Origin: Saccharopolyspora rosea
GTDB lineage: Bacteria > Actinomycetota > Actinomycetes > Mycobacteriales > Pseudonocardiaceae
Reading direction: 5' to 3'
Length of the DNA stretch: 64,000 nt
NCBI RefSeq assembly: GCF_025643595.1
Contig: NZ_CP102826.1
Span: 3,100,001 to 3,164,000, forward strand
This document shows positions 7,920 through 15,863 of the stretch, one piece after another (within the stretch, counting starts at the first letter, position 1; each line of letters begins with the position of its first letter). Position numbers and translations under genes: made by a program. The notes under the pieces are model-generated. The model saw only the letters and a program-made list of their open reading frames with translations, made no database searches and had not been told where the DNA came from.

Positions 7920-8945
7920 ATGCCGCACCACGCGAAAGCCGCGGCGCACACCGCACTGGTGGCCGCGACCGCACTGTCCACTGTGTTCATCAGCGGCGCG
8001 CCCGCCGCCGGGGAACCCGGCAGCTCGCAAGCCGCGACACGGTTGCGGGAGCTTTCCCGGCAGGCCGAGGTGCTCACCGAGGACTTCAAGAAGGCCCAGG
8101 ACGACCACGCCGCGAAGCGGGCCGAGCTGGACGGGTTCAACGCCGCCGCCGACCAGGCGGACCGGGTCGTCGACCGGGCGCGCGGGCAGGAGGAACGGTT
8201 CCGCGCCCAGGTCGACGAGCTGACCAGAGCCTCCTACCAGGGCGCGCGGCTGAACGCGCTGTCCGCGATGCTGGCCAGCGAATCACCGGAGGCGTTCCTC
8301 GACCGGGCCTCGGCGCTGGAACTGCTCGCCAGGCACAACGACGACGCGGTGCGCGCGCTGGCTTCGGCGACCGAGCGGGCCGAATCGGCCCGGCGCCAAG
8401 CCCAGCGGGCGCGGGTAGGCGCGGCGAGGGCCGAGGCCGACGCGGCTCGGCTGGAGCAGGACATCGGCACCCGCAAGGCGGCGATGGACTCCCGGATCGC
8501 CCAGGTCGAGCAGCAGTACGACCAGCTCAGCGCCGCCGAGAAGGGGCTGTTGTCGGGCCGTGGCAGCGACGTCGGTCCCATCGCGGGCGCGGGCGCGGCG
8601 GTCACGGCGGTGAACGCGGCGCTGCGCAAGCAGGGCTCGCCCTACGTGTGGGGCGCCAAGGGGCCGAACCAGTTCGACTGCTCCGGCCTCGTGCAGTGGT
8701 CCTACGAGCAGGCGGGTGTCTCCCTCCCGGCGTCGACCCGTTCCCAGGTCTCCGCGGGCCGGAAGGTCTCCGAATCCGACCTCCAGCCCGGGGACGTCAT
8801 CTTCTACTACGGCTCGGCCAGTCACGACGCCATCTACATCGGGGGTGGCAAGGTCGTGCACGCGCCCACCGAGGGTCAGGACGTCAAGGTCGAGAACTAC
8901 GAGGTCATCGGCGACATCCACTCGGTGCGCCGCATCGTCGGCTGA
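7920..8945 (+). CDS. Secreted NlpC/P60 peptidoglycan hydrolase
   Basis: A 341-residue exported protein: signal peptide (residues 1 to about 31, with AHTALVAATALSTVFISGAPAAG), a long coiled-coil domain (about 40-210, rich in Ala, Arg and Glu), and a C-terminal NlpC/P60 domain (about 225-341). The catalytic Cys is in FDCSGLVQWSYEQAG, the His in SASHDAIYIGGGKVVHAP. This is the RipA/RipB-like layout; such enzymes cut the stem peptide between D-Glu and meso-DAP. It follows the redox pair by only nine bases, so it may share their transcript. Folding by the DsbA-like protein is conceivable but unproven, as only few cysteines are present. Confidence 0.9.
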   Translation: MPHHAKAAAHTALVAATALSTVFISGAPAAGEPGSSQAATRLRELSRQAEVLTEDFKKAQDDHAAKRAELDGFNAAADQADRVVDRARGQEERFRAQVDELTRASYQGARLNALSAMLASESPEAFLDRASALELLARHNDDAVRALASATERAESARRQAQRARVGAARAEADAARLEQDIGTRKAAMDSRIAQVEQQYDQLSAAEKGLLSGRGSDVGPIAGAGAAVTAVNAALRKQGSPYVWGAKGPNQFDCSGLVQWSYEQAGVSLPASTRSQVSAGRKVSESDLQPGDVIFYYGSASHDAIYIGGGKVVHAPTEGQDVKVENYEVIGDIHSVRRIVG

Positions 8946-8998
8946 GCACCGAACGGCCCGGCGCGGAGTCCCGCGACAACTCTCCCCGCAACCCCGGA

Positions 8999-9014
8999 AT
9001 ACCCTGGGGGGTAT
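8999..9014. promoter_or_regulatory. CsoR/CstR-type operator 1
   Basis: ATACCCTGGGGGGTAT is a 16-bp near-palindrome with a G/C tract, the shape of operators bound by CsoR-family repressors. It sits 36 bases upstream of the regulator gene and overlaps its likely promoter, suggesting autoregulation. A matching copy lies at 9365-9380. Confidence 0.75.
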
Positions 9015-9034
9015 ATTGCGTTGAGCTCGGGTGA

Positions 9035-9319
<285 letters not shown>

Positions 9320-9364
9320 GCGCGCACTCCTCGCCGAGGTGAGGCGGGGACGTGTATCCGGTGA

Positions 9365-9380
9365 ATACCCCCCGGGGTAT
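9365..9380. promoter_or_regulatory. CsoR/CstR-type operator 2
   Basis: ATACCCCCCGGGGTAT, 16 bp, agrees with operator 1 in the outer ATACCC and GGGTAT blocks. It lies between the regulator and the rhodanese gene, 39 bases before its start, so the downstream genes have their own repressible promoter. Confidence 0.78.
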
Positions 9381-9418
9381 ATGGAGTCCTTGTGTAAGAT
9401 CAGACACCCGAGATCGGG

Positions 9419-9757
9419 ATGAACGCCTTCGTCGGGGCGTCGCGGCGGGGTGCGCGACTGGTCGATGAGCGTTCGCCGGAGGAGTACGCCTCGGGCCATC
9501 TGCCGGGTGCGGTGAACGTGCCGCTGGAGGACATGCCGGCCGCGCCGCAGCGGTTCGCCGGGCAGGAATGGCACGTCATCCGCCGGTCCGGCGGGCGCAG
9601 TCGGCAGGCGGCGGAGGCGATGAACGCGGCCGGCGCGCGAGCGGTGTCGGTGTCCGCGGGGACGGCCGAGTGGATCGAGGCCGGTCACGAGATCGAAAGA
9701 TCACACGGAAGGCCACGAGAGGGAAGGCCACGAGAGGGAAGGAGAGTGCAGCGGTGA
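9419..9757 (+). CDS. Rhodanese-like protein lacking the catalytic cysteine
   Basis: This 112-residue single rhodanese domain has the expected LVDERSPEEYASGHLPGAVNVPLEDM, but the active-site loop reads WHVIRRSGGRSRQAAE. Active rhodaneses have Cys at the first Arg position (usually VICRSGGRS); a single T to C change (TGC to CGC) would explain it. The protein should not form a persulfide on Cys and may be inactive or a binding domain. The C-terminal residues contain a short duplicated GRPRE segment from a repeated DNA unit. Its stop overlaps the GTG of the CstB-like gene, so it at least remains part of the operon. Confidence 0.8.
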   Translation: MNAFVGASRRGARLVDERSPEEYASGHLPGAVNVPLEDMPAAPQRFAGQEWHVIRRSGGRSRQAAEAMNAAGARAVSVSAGTAEWIEAGHEIERSHGRPREGRPREGRRVQR

Positions 9758-11172
9758 CGGCGGTGCAGCAGGAGGAAGGACCGGCCGGTGGCTTGGTGGT
9801 GGAGGTGATCGAGACCTCGTCGCTGGGGGACCGCAGCTACCTGGCCAGCGACGGTGAAGTGGCGGTGGTGGTCGACCCGCAGCGGGACGTGGACCGGGTG
9901 ATCGCGGTCGCCGGGCGGCTCGGCGTCCGCATCGCCCTGGTGCTCGACACGCACGTGCACAACGATTACGTTTCCGGCGCCCTGGAACTGGCCCGGCTGA
10001 CCGGAGCCGAGTACGGCTTGGCGGCGGCCGACGAGGTGCGCTTCGACCGGCGCCCGCTGTCCGACGGCGATGTGGTCGAACTGTCGGCGCGCATGCGGGT
10101 GCGGGTGGTGGCCACGCCGGGGCACACCTTCCACCACCTGTCCTACGTGCTCGAAGGGCAGGACGGCCCGGTCGGCGTGTTCACCGGCGGGTCGCTGCTG
10201 TTCGGCACCACCGGGCGCACCGACCTGCTGGGCGAGCAGCACAGCGAGGAGCTGGCCCGCCACCAGCACGCTTCCGCGCAGAAGCTCGCGGCGATCCTGC
10301 CCGACGGCGCGCGGATCTGGCCGACCCACGGCTTCGGCAGCTTCTGCTCGGCGACGCAGGCATCGGGCGACTCGGCGACGTTGGGTGAGCAGAAGCGGAC
10401 CAACCCGGCGTTGACGTTGGCCGAACGCGACTTCGTCGAGCAGACGCTGGCGGGTCTGGACGCCTACCCCGCCTACTACGCGCACATGGGCGTGCAGAAC
10501 ACGGCCGGGCCGCAGCCGATCGACCTGCGCGAGCCGGTCCGGGCCGAACCGGCGGAGTTGCGGCGCCGCCTGGAACACGGGGAGTGGGTCGTCGACCTGC
10601 GTTCCCGCAAGGCGTACGTGGTCTCGCACCTGGCCGGCACGGTCAGCCTCGGACTGGACGGTCCGATGGTGACCTGGCTGGGGTGGATGATCGACTGGGG
10701 AGCGCCCATCACGTTGCTCGGCGAGTCCCGGGAGCAGGTCGCACAGGCCCAGCGCGAGCTGGCCCGGATCGGCATCGACGAGTTCGCCGCGGCGGCCGTG
10801 GGCAGCCCGGAGGAGCTGGCGGCCGACCCCGGCCAACTGCGCAGCACGCCGACCGCCACGTTCGCGGATCTGGCCGCAGCGCTGCGCGGCGACACCGGCG
10901 GGCTGCCCGCCCCGGAGGTGGTGCTCGACGTGCGCACCAACAACGAGTTCGCCGCATCGCACATCCCCACAGCGGTGCACATCCCGCTGTACGCGCTCAA
11001 GGACCGGCTCGCGGAAGTCCCCGCCGGCGTGGTGTGGGTGCACTGCGGCAGCGGTTACCGCGCGACCGCGGCGGCCTCGCTGCTGCAGGCCGCCGGTCGC
11101 GAGGTCGTGCTCATCGACGACGCGTTCGGCGCCGCCGCCGAGGCGGGTGTGCCGATGACCGACCGAACCTGA
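9754..11172 (+). CDS. CstB-like persulfide dioxygenase-rhodanese fusion
   Basis: A 472-residue protein with three domains. The N-terminal metallo-beta-lactamase fold (about 1-250) has THVHNDYVSG, TPGHTFHHLSY, FTGGSLLFGTTGRTDL and THGFGSFC, matching the mononuclear-iron persulfide dioxygenases (ETHE1 type). A first rhodanese-like domain (about 265-365) has no catalytic Cys, and the last one (about 375-470) has an intact loop, VHCGSGYRA. This dioxygenase / pseudo-rhodanese / rhodanese order is that of S. aureus CstB, which oxidises low-molecular-weight persulfides to thiosulfate. GTG at 9754 overlaps the previous stop and follows AAGGAGAG; longer in-frame starts run through the rhodanese gene. 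Confidence 0.9.
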   Translation: MTAVQQEEGPAGGLVVEVIETSSLGDRSYLASDGEVAVVVDPQRDVDRVIAVAGRLGVRIALVLDTHVHNDYVSGALELARLTGAEYGLAAADEVRFDRRPLSDGDVVELSARMRVRVVATPGHTFHHLSYVLEGQDGPVGVFTGGSLLFGTTGRTDLLGEQHSEELARHQHASAQKLAAILPDGARIWPTHGFGSFCSATQASGDSATLGEQKRTNPALTLAERDFVEQTLAGLDAYPAYYAHMGVQNTAGPQPIDLREPVRAEPAELRRRLEHGEWVVDLRSRKAYVVSHLAGTVSLGLDGPMVTWLGWMIDWGAPITLLGESREQVAQAQRELARIGIDEFAAAAVGSPEELAADPGQLRSTPTATFADLAAALRGDTGGLPAPEVVLDVRTNNEFAASHIPTAVHIPLYALKDRLAEVPAGVVWVHCGSGYRATAAASLLQAAGREVVLIDDAFGAAAEAGVPMTDRT

Positions 11173-11203
11173 CCCCACATCCGCCCAACGCTGCTGGAGG
11201 AAA

Positions 11204-11451
11204 GCGAGTCTGTCTTCGAACTCCTTTTGCGAGGCGGTGCCGGTGGCGGAACCTCAGCGGCCCGCCCGTCACCCGACCACCACCCCCCACGGAGGCGCTG
11301 CCGCGCCACAGTCACATCGACTGCGGAAGCCCCTCCTGATGTATGACCAATACACGGCGTCGGGGCTGTCCTCGCGAGACGACCGCTGAGAACCCGCGGC
11401 GGTGCCGGTTGCTTGCGTACTCACCGAAAGAGAAAGCGGCTGGCGCCGCTT
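11204..11451. mobile_element. MITE-like element, copy 1 (decayed)
   Basis: About 248 bases that match 63518-63828 over long stretches: the blocks GGCGGTGCCGGTGGCGGAAC, GCCCCTCCTGATGTAT, ACACGGCGTCGGGGCTGTCC and CACCGAAAGAGAAAGCGGCT are shared. The right end stops at CGCCGCTT, where copy 2 continues with its terminal repeat, and the left end is diverged. No plausible gene is inside. It lies directly in front of the 3' part of a rhodanese gene, whose 5' part is missing. Confidence 0.75.
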
Positions 11452-11827
11452 GCCGCGCCCCTTCCGGGAGCAGGTTCAAAGACAGGCGGAGGTTGCCGGG
11501 TGGGACCGGGTCAGCGTGCTGCGGGGCGGCATCACCGGCTGGGAGGACGGAGGCGGCGAGCTCGACCGGGGCCGGGGCACGTGGGCCATGGAGCGGCAGG
11601 TCCGGCTGGTCGCCGGCCTGCTGGTGCTCACCGGCGTGGTGGGCAGCACCGCCTACGGACCGCTGAAGTGGATCGCCGGGTTCGTCGGCGCCGGCCTGAC
11701 CTTCGCCGCGCTGACCGACACCTGCGCGATGTCCCGGCTGCTCGGCTTGTTGCCGCACAACCGAACGTCCGCTGTGGACGGTCGAGCCGCGCTCGACGCG
11801 CTCGTCGGCGGAAAGGGGCGGCGGTAG
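11452..11827 (+). pseudogene. 3' remnant of a rhodanese-DUF2892 (YgaP-like) gene
   Basis: From about 11455 the reading frame gives the tail of a rhodanese domain (AGWDRVSVLRGGITGWEDGGG) followed by a membrane part ERQVRLVAGLLVLTGVVGSTAYGPLKW ending TDTCAMSRLLGLLPHNR. This is the C-terminal half of YgaP-like fusions, in which a rhodanese is tethered by a DUF2892 hairpin. The N-terminal half, including the catalytic CRSG loop, is absent and replaced by the MITE-like element. The open frame begins inside the element, so a short product could still be made. It ends with TAG at 11827, before the exporter remnant. Confidence 0.75.
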
Positions 11828-11888
11828 TGGGCCCCGCGGGCACGACCCGGCACCGGTGCGCGGTCCGCTCCTGGGATGGGGGGTTTCG

Positions 11889-12670
11889 TTGTACTGGGCG
11901 GTGATGTTCGGCGCCGTGATCGGCTTGGTGCTGGGCCTGCTCGGTGCGGGTGGCTCGATCCTGACCGTGCCCGCCCTGGTCTACGGCGTCGGACAGCCCT
12001 TGCAGACGGCGATTCCCACCTCGTGGCCGTGGTCGCGTTCTCCTCGCTGGGCGGTCTGGTCCCCCACGCACGGCGCAGCGCGGTGCGGTGGCCGGTGGCG
12101 CTGGTCTTCGGCGCGGCCGGCACCCCCGCGGCCTTCGGCGGTGCGGCGCTCGGGCGGCTGTTCCCGCAGAACTGGTTGCTGCTGTCCTTCGCCGTGCTCA
12201 TGGTCGTCGTCGCGGTGCGGATGTTGCGCGGCGGGGAGAACCACGCCGGAGCCTGCCGCACCCGGGAGGGCGGCGTCGACTGGCGCACCTGCCTGCCCAA
12301 GTCGGTGGTCGCCGGTGCGGCTGTCGGTGTGCTCACCGGCTTGTTCGGCGTCGGCGGCGGCTTCGTCGTCGTCCCGGCGCTGACCCTGCTGCTGGGCCTG
12401 GGCGCCCAGCAGGCGGTCGCGACCTCCCTGGTGGTGGTGCTGATCAACTCGGTGGCCGGACTCGCCGCGCACGCCGAGACGGCCGGGAGCATCGACTACG
12501 GGGTGCTGCTGCTGTTCGCCGGCACGTCCCTGGTGGTGTCCATTGTGGCCGGTCGGCTGTCGGTGCGGCTGAACCCCGTGACCGTGCGCCGCTGGTTCGG
12601 CTACGTCGTCCTCGCTGTCGCGGTCTTCGTCGCCGTGGCGGCCGTCGTCGATCCGTCCGCACTGGGATGA
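11889..12670 (+). pseudogene. TauE/SafE sulfite-type exporter with frameshift
   Basis: TauE/SafE family permeases export sulfite, sulfonates or related anions and accompany persulfide dioxygenases. Two frames are needed: the first gives YWAVMFGAVIGLVLGLLG...LQTAIPTS (to about 12023), the second continues with VAVVAFSSLGGLVPHARR to the end at 12670 (AVAAVVDPSALG). One missing base near 12021-12024 (TCG TGG where TCG GTG GCC is expected) explains the break. A TTG start at 11889 follows a GGGATGGGGGG stretch; GTG at 11856 is the alternative. Six or more helices and the repeated G-x-G-G motifs (LGAGGS, FGVGGGF) are seen. A sequencing error is possible. Confidence 0.75.
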
Positions 12671-12886
12671 CGGCGGAATCGGTCCCGCTGAACGCAAGGG
12701 TGCAACAGGTGTCGTCGCGTCGAGCGCCGCAGTCCCAGTGCTGCGACTGCGCTGAGCAGCCCCGGAGCGGAGGCGTTGCGCAAGTGCGGCTGACGAGCGC
12801 GGTGGAGGCGGCCTCCGAGCCGCTTCCACCTGCTCGGAGGCCGAGCGGCGGGAACGGCGCGCGGCGGAGGCGGCGCTGACCGCCCA

Positions 12887-12923
12887 CCCGACGCCCCCGG
12901 CGCGCCGCGTCGGGGGCGTCGGG
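12887..12923. terminator. GC-rich hairpin, likely terminator
   Basis: Arms CCCGACGCCCCCG and CGGGGGCGTCGGG pair perfectly around an 11-base GC-rich loop. It follows the sulfur locus and precedes the ppk2 gene. No U-tract follows, as is usual in actinomycetes. Confidence 0.6.
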
Positions 12924-12939
12924 CGCGTTCCGGGTAGTC

Positions 12940-12954
12940 GGGGGGGGGGGGGGG
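12940..12954. repeat. Homopolymer of 15 G
   Basis: An unbroken run of 15 G, 22 bases upstream of the GTG start proposed for ppk2. It is either an unstable regulatory tract or an assembly artefact. Confidence 0.8.
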
Positions 12955-12975
12955 TGTGTCCGCCGGTTCGGGGAG

Positions 12976-13821
12976 GTGGGTGCTGTGCCCGGCGGTGATG
13001 TGGCGCGCGGTGAGGGGGCGGGGACCGGCCCGCGGAAGCGCTTGCCGCGCCCGGTTTACGAACGCGAGCTCGCCCGGTTGCAGGCCGAGCTGGTGACGTT
13101 GCAGGAGTGGGTCCGCAGCGCCGGCGCACGACTGGTCGTGGTGTTCGAGGGGCGTGACGCGGCCGGGAAGGGAGGCACCATCAAACGCGTGGCGGAGTAC
13201 CTCAATCCTCGCGTGGCGCGGATCGTGGCGCTGCCGGCGCCGTCGGAGCGGGAGCGCACGCAGTGGTACTTCCAGCGCTACGTCGAGCACCTGCCGGCGG
13301 GCGGGGAGATCGTGCTGTTCGACCGCAGCTGGTACAACCGGGCGGGCGTCGAACGCGTGATGGGGTTCTGCACCGAGCAGGAGCGGCAGCGGTTCCTGCG
13401 GCAGTGCCCGGTGTTCGAGCGGCTGCTCGTCGAGGACGGTCTGCTGTTGCGGAAGTACTGGTTCTCCATCAGCCAGGCCGAGCAGCAGCGGCGGCTGCGC
13501 GACCGCATCGACGATCCGATGCGCCGGTGGAAGTTGTCGTCGGTCGATCTGGAGTCGGTCGCTCGCTGGCACGAGTACTCGCGGGCGCGGGACGAGATGC
13601 TGGCCGCGACCGACACACCGGAAGCGCCCTGGTACCTCGTCGAGAGCGAGGACAAGCGCCGGGGGCGGATCAACATGATCGCGCACCTGCTGTCCACGGT
13701 GCCGTATTCGGAGGTGCCGTTGCCCGAAGTGCGACTTCCCGGCCCGCCGGCGTCCAGCGACTACGAGCGGCCGCCTCGGGAGCGCTACCGCTACGTGCCG
13801 GACCGGACCGCCCTGCTGTGA
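12976..13821 (+). CDS. ppk2: Polyphosphate kinase 2
   Basis: A 281-residue PPK2-family enzyme that transfers phosphate between polyphosphate and nucleotides. The Walker A-like FEGRDAAGKGGTIKR is near residue 57, the catalytic-base/lid region DRSWYNRAGVERVMGFC near 118, and RKYWFSISQAEQQRRLRDRIDDPMRRWKLSS near 160 is the usual lid sequence of one-domain class I PPK2. The gene starts with GTG at 12976 or at the in-frame GTG at 12985; the first about 30 residues are poorly conserved. Its place at the head of a stress island fits energy storage or ATP/GTP regeneration in non-growing cells. Confidence 0.92.
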   Translation: MGAVPGGDVARGEGAGTGPRKRLPRPVYERELARLQAELVTLQEWVRSAGARLVVVFEGRDAAGKGGTIKRVAEYLNPRVARIVALPAPSERERTQWYFQRYVEHLPAGGEIVLFDRSWYNRAGVERVMGFCTEQERQRFLRQCPVFERLLVEDGLLLRKYWFSISQAEQQRRLRDRIDDPMRRWKLSSVDLESVARWHEYSRARDEMLAATDTPEAPWYLVESEDKRRGRINMIAHLLSTVPYSEVPLPEVRLPGPPASSDYERPPRERYRYVPDRTALL

Positions 13822-13992
13822 CGGCTTGCGGCGGTCCGCAGGGCACGCCTGGTGCGCGAGCGCGCCGAACTGGTGCGACGCCGCTGGGCGGCACCGGGCT
13901 GACCCGTCGGGTCGGGCCTTGTGGAAGTGGTGCGGTCACCACCGTGAGCGCATGGTGAAGGGCGCAGGGCGGAAAGGACCCGGAGGTGGGCG

Positions 13993-14874
13993 ATGCCGGA
14001 AGGACGCAAGGACATCATCGTGGGTGTCGACCTGTCGGAGTCCTCGCGCCGGGCCGTTCGGTGGGCCGCGCGGGAGGCGGCCGCCCGACGCCTGCCGCTG
14101 CGGCTGGTCCACGTGCTCACGTGGCCGTCCGGCGAGGACGTGCAGCGCTGGCTCCCCGAACACAGCGCGGTCTTCCGACCGCTCCAGGAGGAGTTGCGCT
14201 CGGAGATCGACGCGGCCGCCGACATCGCTCGCGGCATCGACCCGCAGATCGAGGTGCACGGCGACGTCCAGCTGGGCGACCCGGCGGAGGTGCTCGGGAC
14301 GTTCGCGCGGGAGGCCGGACTGCTGGTGCTGGGCGGCCCGGGCGACGACGGTTCCAACGTGGTCGGGCCGACACCGGCGGAACTGCTCGCCAGCCGCACC
14401 GGCACCGCGGTGGTCGTCGTCCGCGGCGGGCGCGACGAGCCGTCCGCGGAACCGGTGGTGGTGGGGGTGGACGGTTCGCGGGCCAGTGAGCGCGCGATCG
14501 GGTTCGCCTACGACTTCGCCTCCCGCCACGGCGGCGAGCTGGTCGCCGTGCACGCCTGGAGCGACCTGTCGCTGGATCCGTTCTTCCGGGTGCGCAGCTG
14601 GGAGATGCCCTGGAGCGAGGTGCGCGACGACGCCGAGGAAGTGCTCGCCGAGTCCGTGGCGGGCTGGGAGGAGCAGTACCCGGACGTGTCCGTGCGACGT
14701 GCCGTCACACCCGAGAAGCCCGTCCAGGCACTGCTGCGCGAAGCGGAGAACGCGGGACTGGTCGTGGTGGGCAGTCACGGCCGCGGCCGGATCAGGCGGA
14801 CGGTGCTCGGTTCGGTGAGCCACGCCGTGGTGAACCGGGCGCCGTGCCCGGTGGCGGTTCTCCCGGCCGAGTAG
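13993..14874 (+). CDS. Universal stress protein, tandem UspA domains
   Basis: A 293-residue cytoplasmic protein with two UspA domains. The first begins DIIVGVDLSESSRRAVRWA (residue 7) and the second EPVVVGVDGSRASERAIGFA (about residue 156). The second domain keeps the ATP-binding loop VVGSHGRGRIRRTVLGSVS, while the first has a degenerate loop (LGGPGDDGSNVVGPT). This tandem type is abundant in the DosR/DevR regulon of Mycobacterium tuberculosis. ATG is preceded by GGAGGTGGGCG. A hairpin follows the stop. No DevR-like palindrome is visible directly upstream. Confidence 0.9.
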   Translation: MPEGRKDIIVGVDLSESSRRAVRWAAREAAARRLPLRLVHVLTWPSGEDVQRWLPEHSAVFRPLQEELRSEIDAAADIARGIDPQIEVHGDVQLGDPAEVLGTFAREAGLLVLGGPGDDGSNVVGPTPAELLASRTGTAVVVVRGGRDEPSAEPVVVGVDGSRASERAIGFAYDFASRHGGELVAVHAWSDLSLDPFFRVRSWEMPWSEVRDDAEEVLAESVAGWEEQYPDVSVRRAVTPEKPVQALLREAENAGLVVVGSHGRGRIRRTVLGSVSHAVVNRAPCPVAVLPAE

Positions 14875-14902
14875 CCTCCGCCGCGGCGAAGTTGAGCTGA
14901 GT

Positions 14903-14926
14903 GCCTGTCAGAGTTCGAAGACAGGC
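14903..14926. terminator. Short hairpin after the stress-protein gene
   Basis: GCCTGTC (14903-14909) and GACAGGC (14920-14926) form a 7-bp stem with a ten-base loop AGAGTTCGAA. It lies between the rightward usp gene and the leftward hsp20 gene. The loop-side sequence GAGTTCGAAGACAG recurs, inverted, at the left end of MITE-like copy 1. Confidence 0.5.
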
Positions 14927-15110
14927 TCTGGGGTGGTGCGGCAGCGATTTCTCGGTGTGGGCGTCCGGGCCGGGGAAGTACAGGCTGGTGCGCCCGTCCT
15001 CCAGCCGTGCACCAGGTACGGCGGTCTCCCCGGGGCCGGTGCGCCGGGCACGCCAGGTCAGCCACCTGGTCTCGACCAGCAGCACGGCCGCGCCCGCGAT
15101 CAGCGGTCGG

Positions 15111-15518
15111 TCACGTCCCCTTGCGCGCCACCGGCACCTCGTGGCGCGATTCCTTCGCGCGGCGCGGGATCCGGACGGTGAGGATGCCCGCGTCGTACTC
15201 CGCGCTGATGTTGTCGGTGTCGCAGTCGGTCGGCAGCAGCAGGCTGCGGCTCATCGCGCCGTAGTGGAATTCGCTGCGCCGACCGGCGCGTTCTTCGGAC
15301 CGGCGTTCGGCGTTGACGGTGAGCTGGTCGCCCTCGACGTCGACGTGGATGTCGTTGTCCGGGTCCACGCCGGGAAGTTCGCAGCGGAGCACGAAGTCGT
15401 TCTGCTCGGTGAAGGTCTCCACGCGCATCGCGTGCCGCACGGCGAACGGCCACTCGGTCTCGAAGAGCTGGAAGATGTCGGGGAGCCCCCTGCTGGGCCG
15501 GGGCAACGAGCTGGTCAT
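15111..15518 (-). CDS. Small heat-shock protein Hsp20
   Basis: A 135-residue alpha-crystallin-type chaperone that holds unfolded proteins. After a short N-terminal arm (LPRPSRGLPDIFQLFE) comes the crystallin domain with FVLRCELPGVDPDNDIHVDVEGDQLTVNAERR in about residues 40-75, the YGAMSRSLLLPTDCD loop and the end motif AEYDAGILTVRIPR. The C-terminal IxI-like anchor is weak. ATG at 15518 follows AGGAGGAATGTC. It is the actinobacterial HspX/Acr type, a classic dormancy gene in mycobacteria. A possible SigB-type promoter and a 10-bp inverted repeat lie upstream. Confidence 0.9.
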   Translation of the reverse strand: MTSSLPRPSRGLPDIFQLFETEWPFAVRHAMRVETFTEQNDFVLRCELPGVDPDNDIHVDVEGDQLTVNAERRSEERAGRRSEFHYGAMSRSLLLPTDCDTDNISAEYDAGILTVRIPRRAKESRHEVPVARKGT

Positions 15519-15570
15519 GACATTCCTCCTGTCGACGAGGCCGCCACGGTCACGAGCCTCGGTGCGCCTG

Positions 15571-15599
15571 CGGGCCGGTGACCAGGGTCCACCGGCCCG
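15571..15599. promoter_or_regulatory. Perfect 10-bp inverted repeat upstream of hsp20
   Basis: CGGGCCGGTG and CACCGGCCCG are perfect inverted repeats separated by nine bases, 53 bases upstream of the hsp20 start. It could be an operator or an mRNA hairpin in the 5' leader; the position downstream of the candidate promoter favours a leader structure or a repressor site. Confidence 0.5.
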
Positions 15600-15620
15600 T
15601 GGTCGTCGGGTAAGTCCTGG

Positions 15621-15646
15621 GTACCCGCGCGAGGGCGGAGGCGAAC
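15621..15646 (-). promoter_or_regulatory. Possible SigB/SigF-type promoter of hsp20
   Basis: On the minus strand GTTCGC (15646-15641) and GGGTAC (15626-15621) are separated by 14 bases, near the general-stress sigma consensus. The start codon is about 100 bases downstream. Confidence 0.4.
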
Positions 15647-15780
15647 CCGCACGACTACCCGGCTGCTGCCGGTGCGCCGCGCGGTGTCCGACGTCATCGA
15701 GGCGCTCGGGTGATCCGCCGCGCTCAGAGCCGGGTCCGCGCCGCCTCCAGCAGGATCGCCCGGCCCGCCTGGCGCGGGGG

Positions 15781-15796
15781 AGGGCCGATCGGCTCC
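15781..15796. promoter_or_regulatory. DevR-like palindrome, copy A
   Basis: AGGGCCGATCGGCTCC, 68 bases before pncB. It is identical over 15 of 16 bases to copy C (19406) and over 14 of 16 to copy B (17212). The core GCCGATCGGC is a perfect palindrome. Probably bound by the DevR-like response regulator encoded in the same island. Confidence 0.65.
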
Positions 15797-15863
15797 GCCG
15801 CGCGGGTTGCCGGTTCCGGTCGCGTGGTACCCGGGGAGTGGTTCCCGCGACGGGGTGGCGGTC

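Larger units (their letters stand above)
12671..12975. other. Intergenic stretch with hairpin and poly-G run
   Basis: No gene is supported here. The stretch holds a strong hairpin (12887-12923) and an uninterrupted run of 15 G (12940-12954) just before the polyphosphate kinase gene. Codon-like patterns in the first 200 bases give no domain. Confidence 0.55.

Noticed and set aside
14775..15085. Minus-strand frame of about 97 codons between usp and hsp20
   Set aside because: Proline- and arginine-rich, no ribosome site and no domain; its end overlaps the hairpin after the usp gene.
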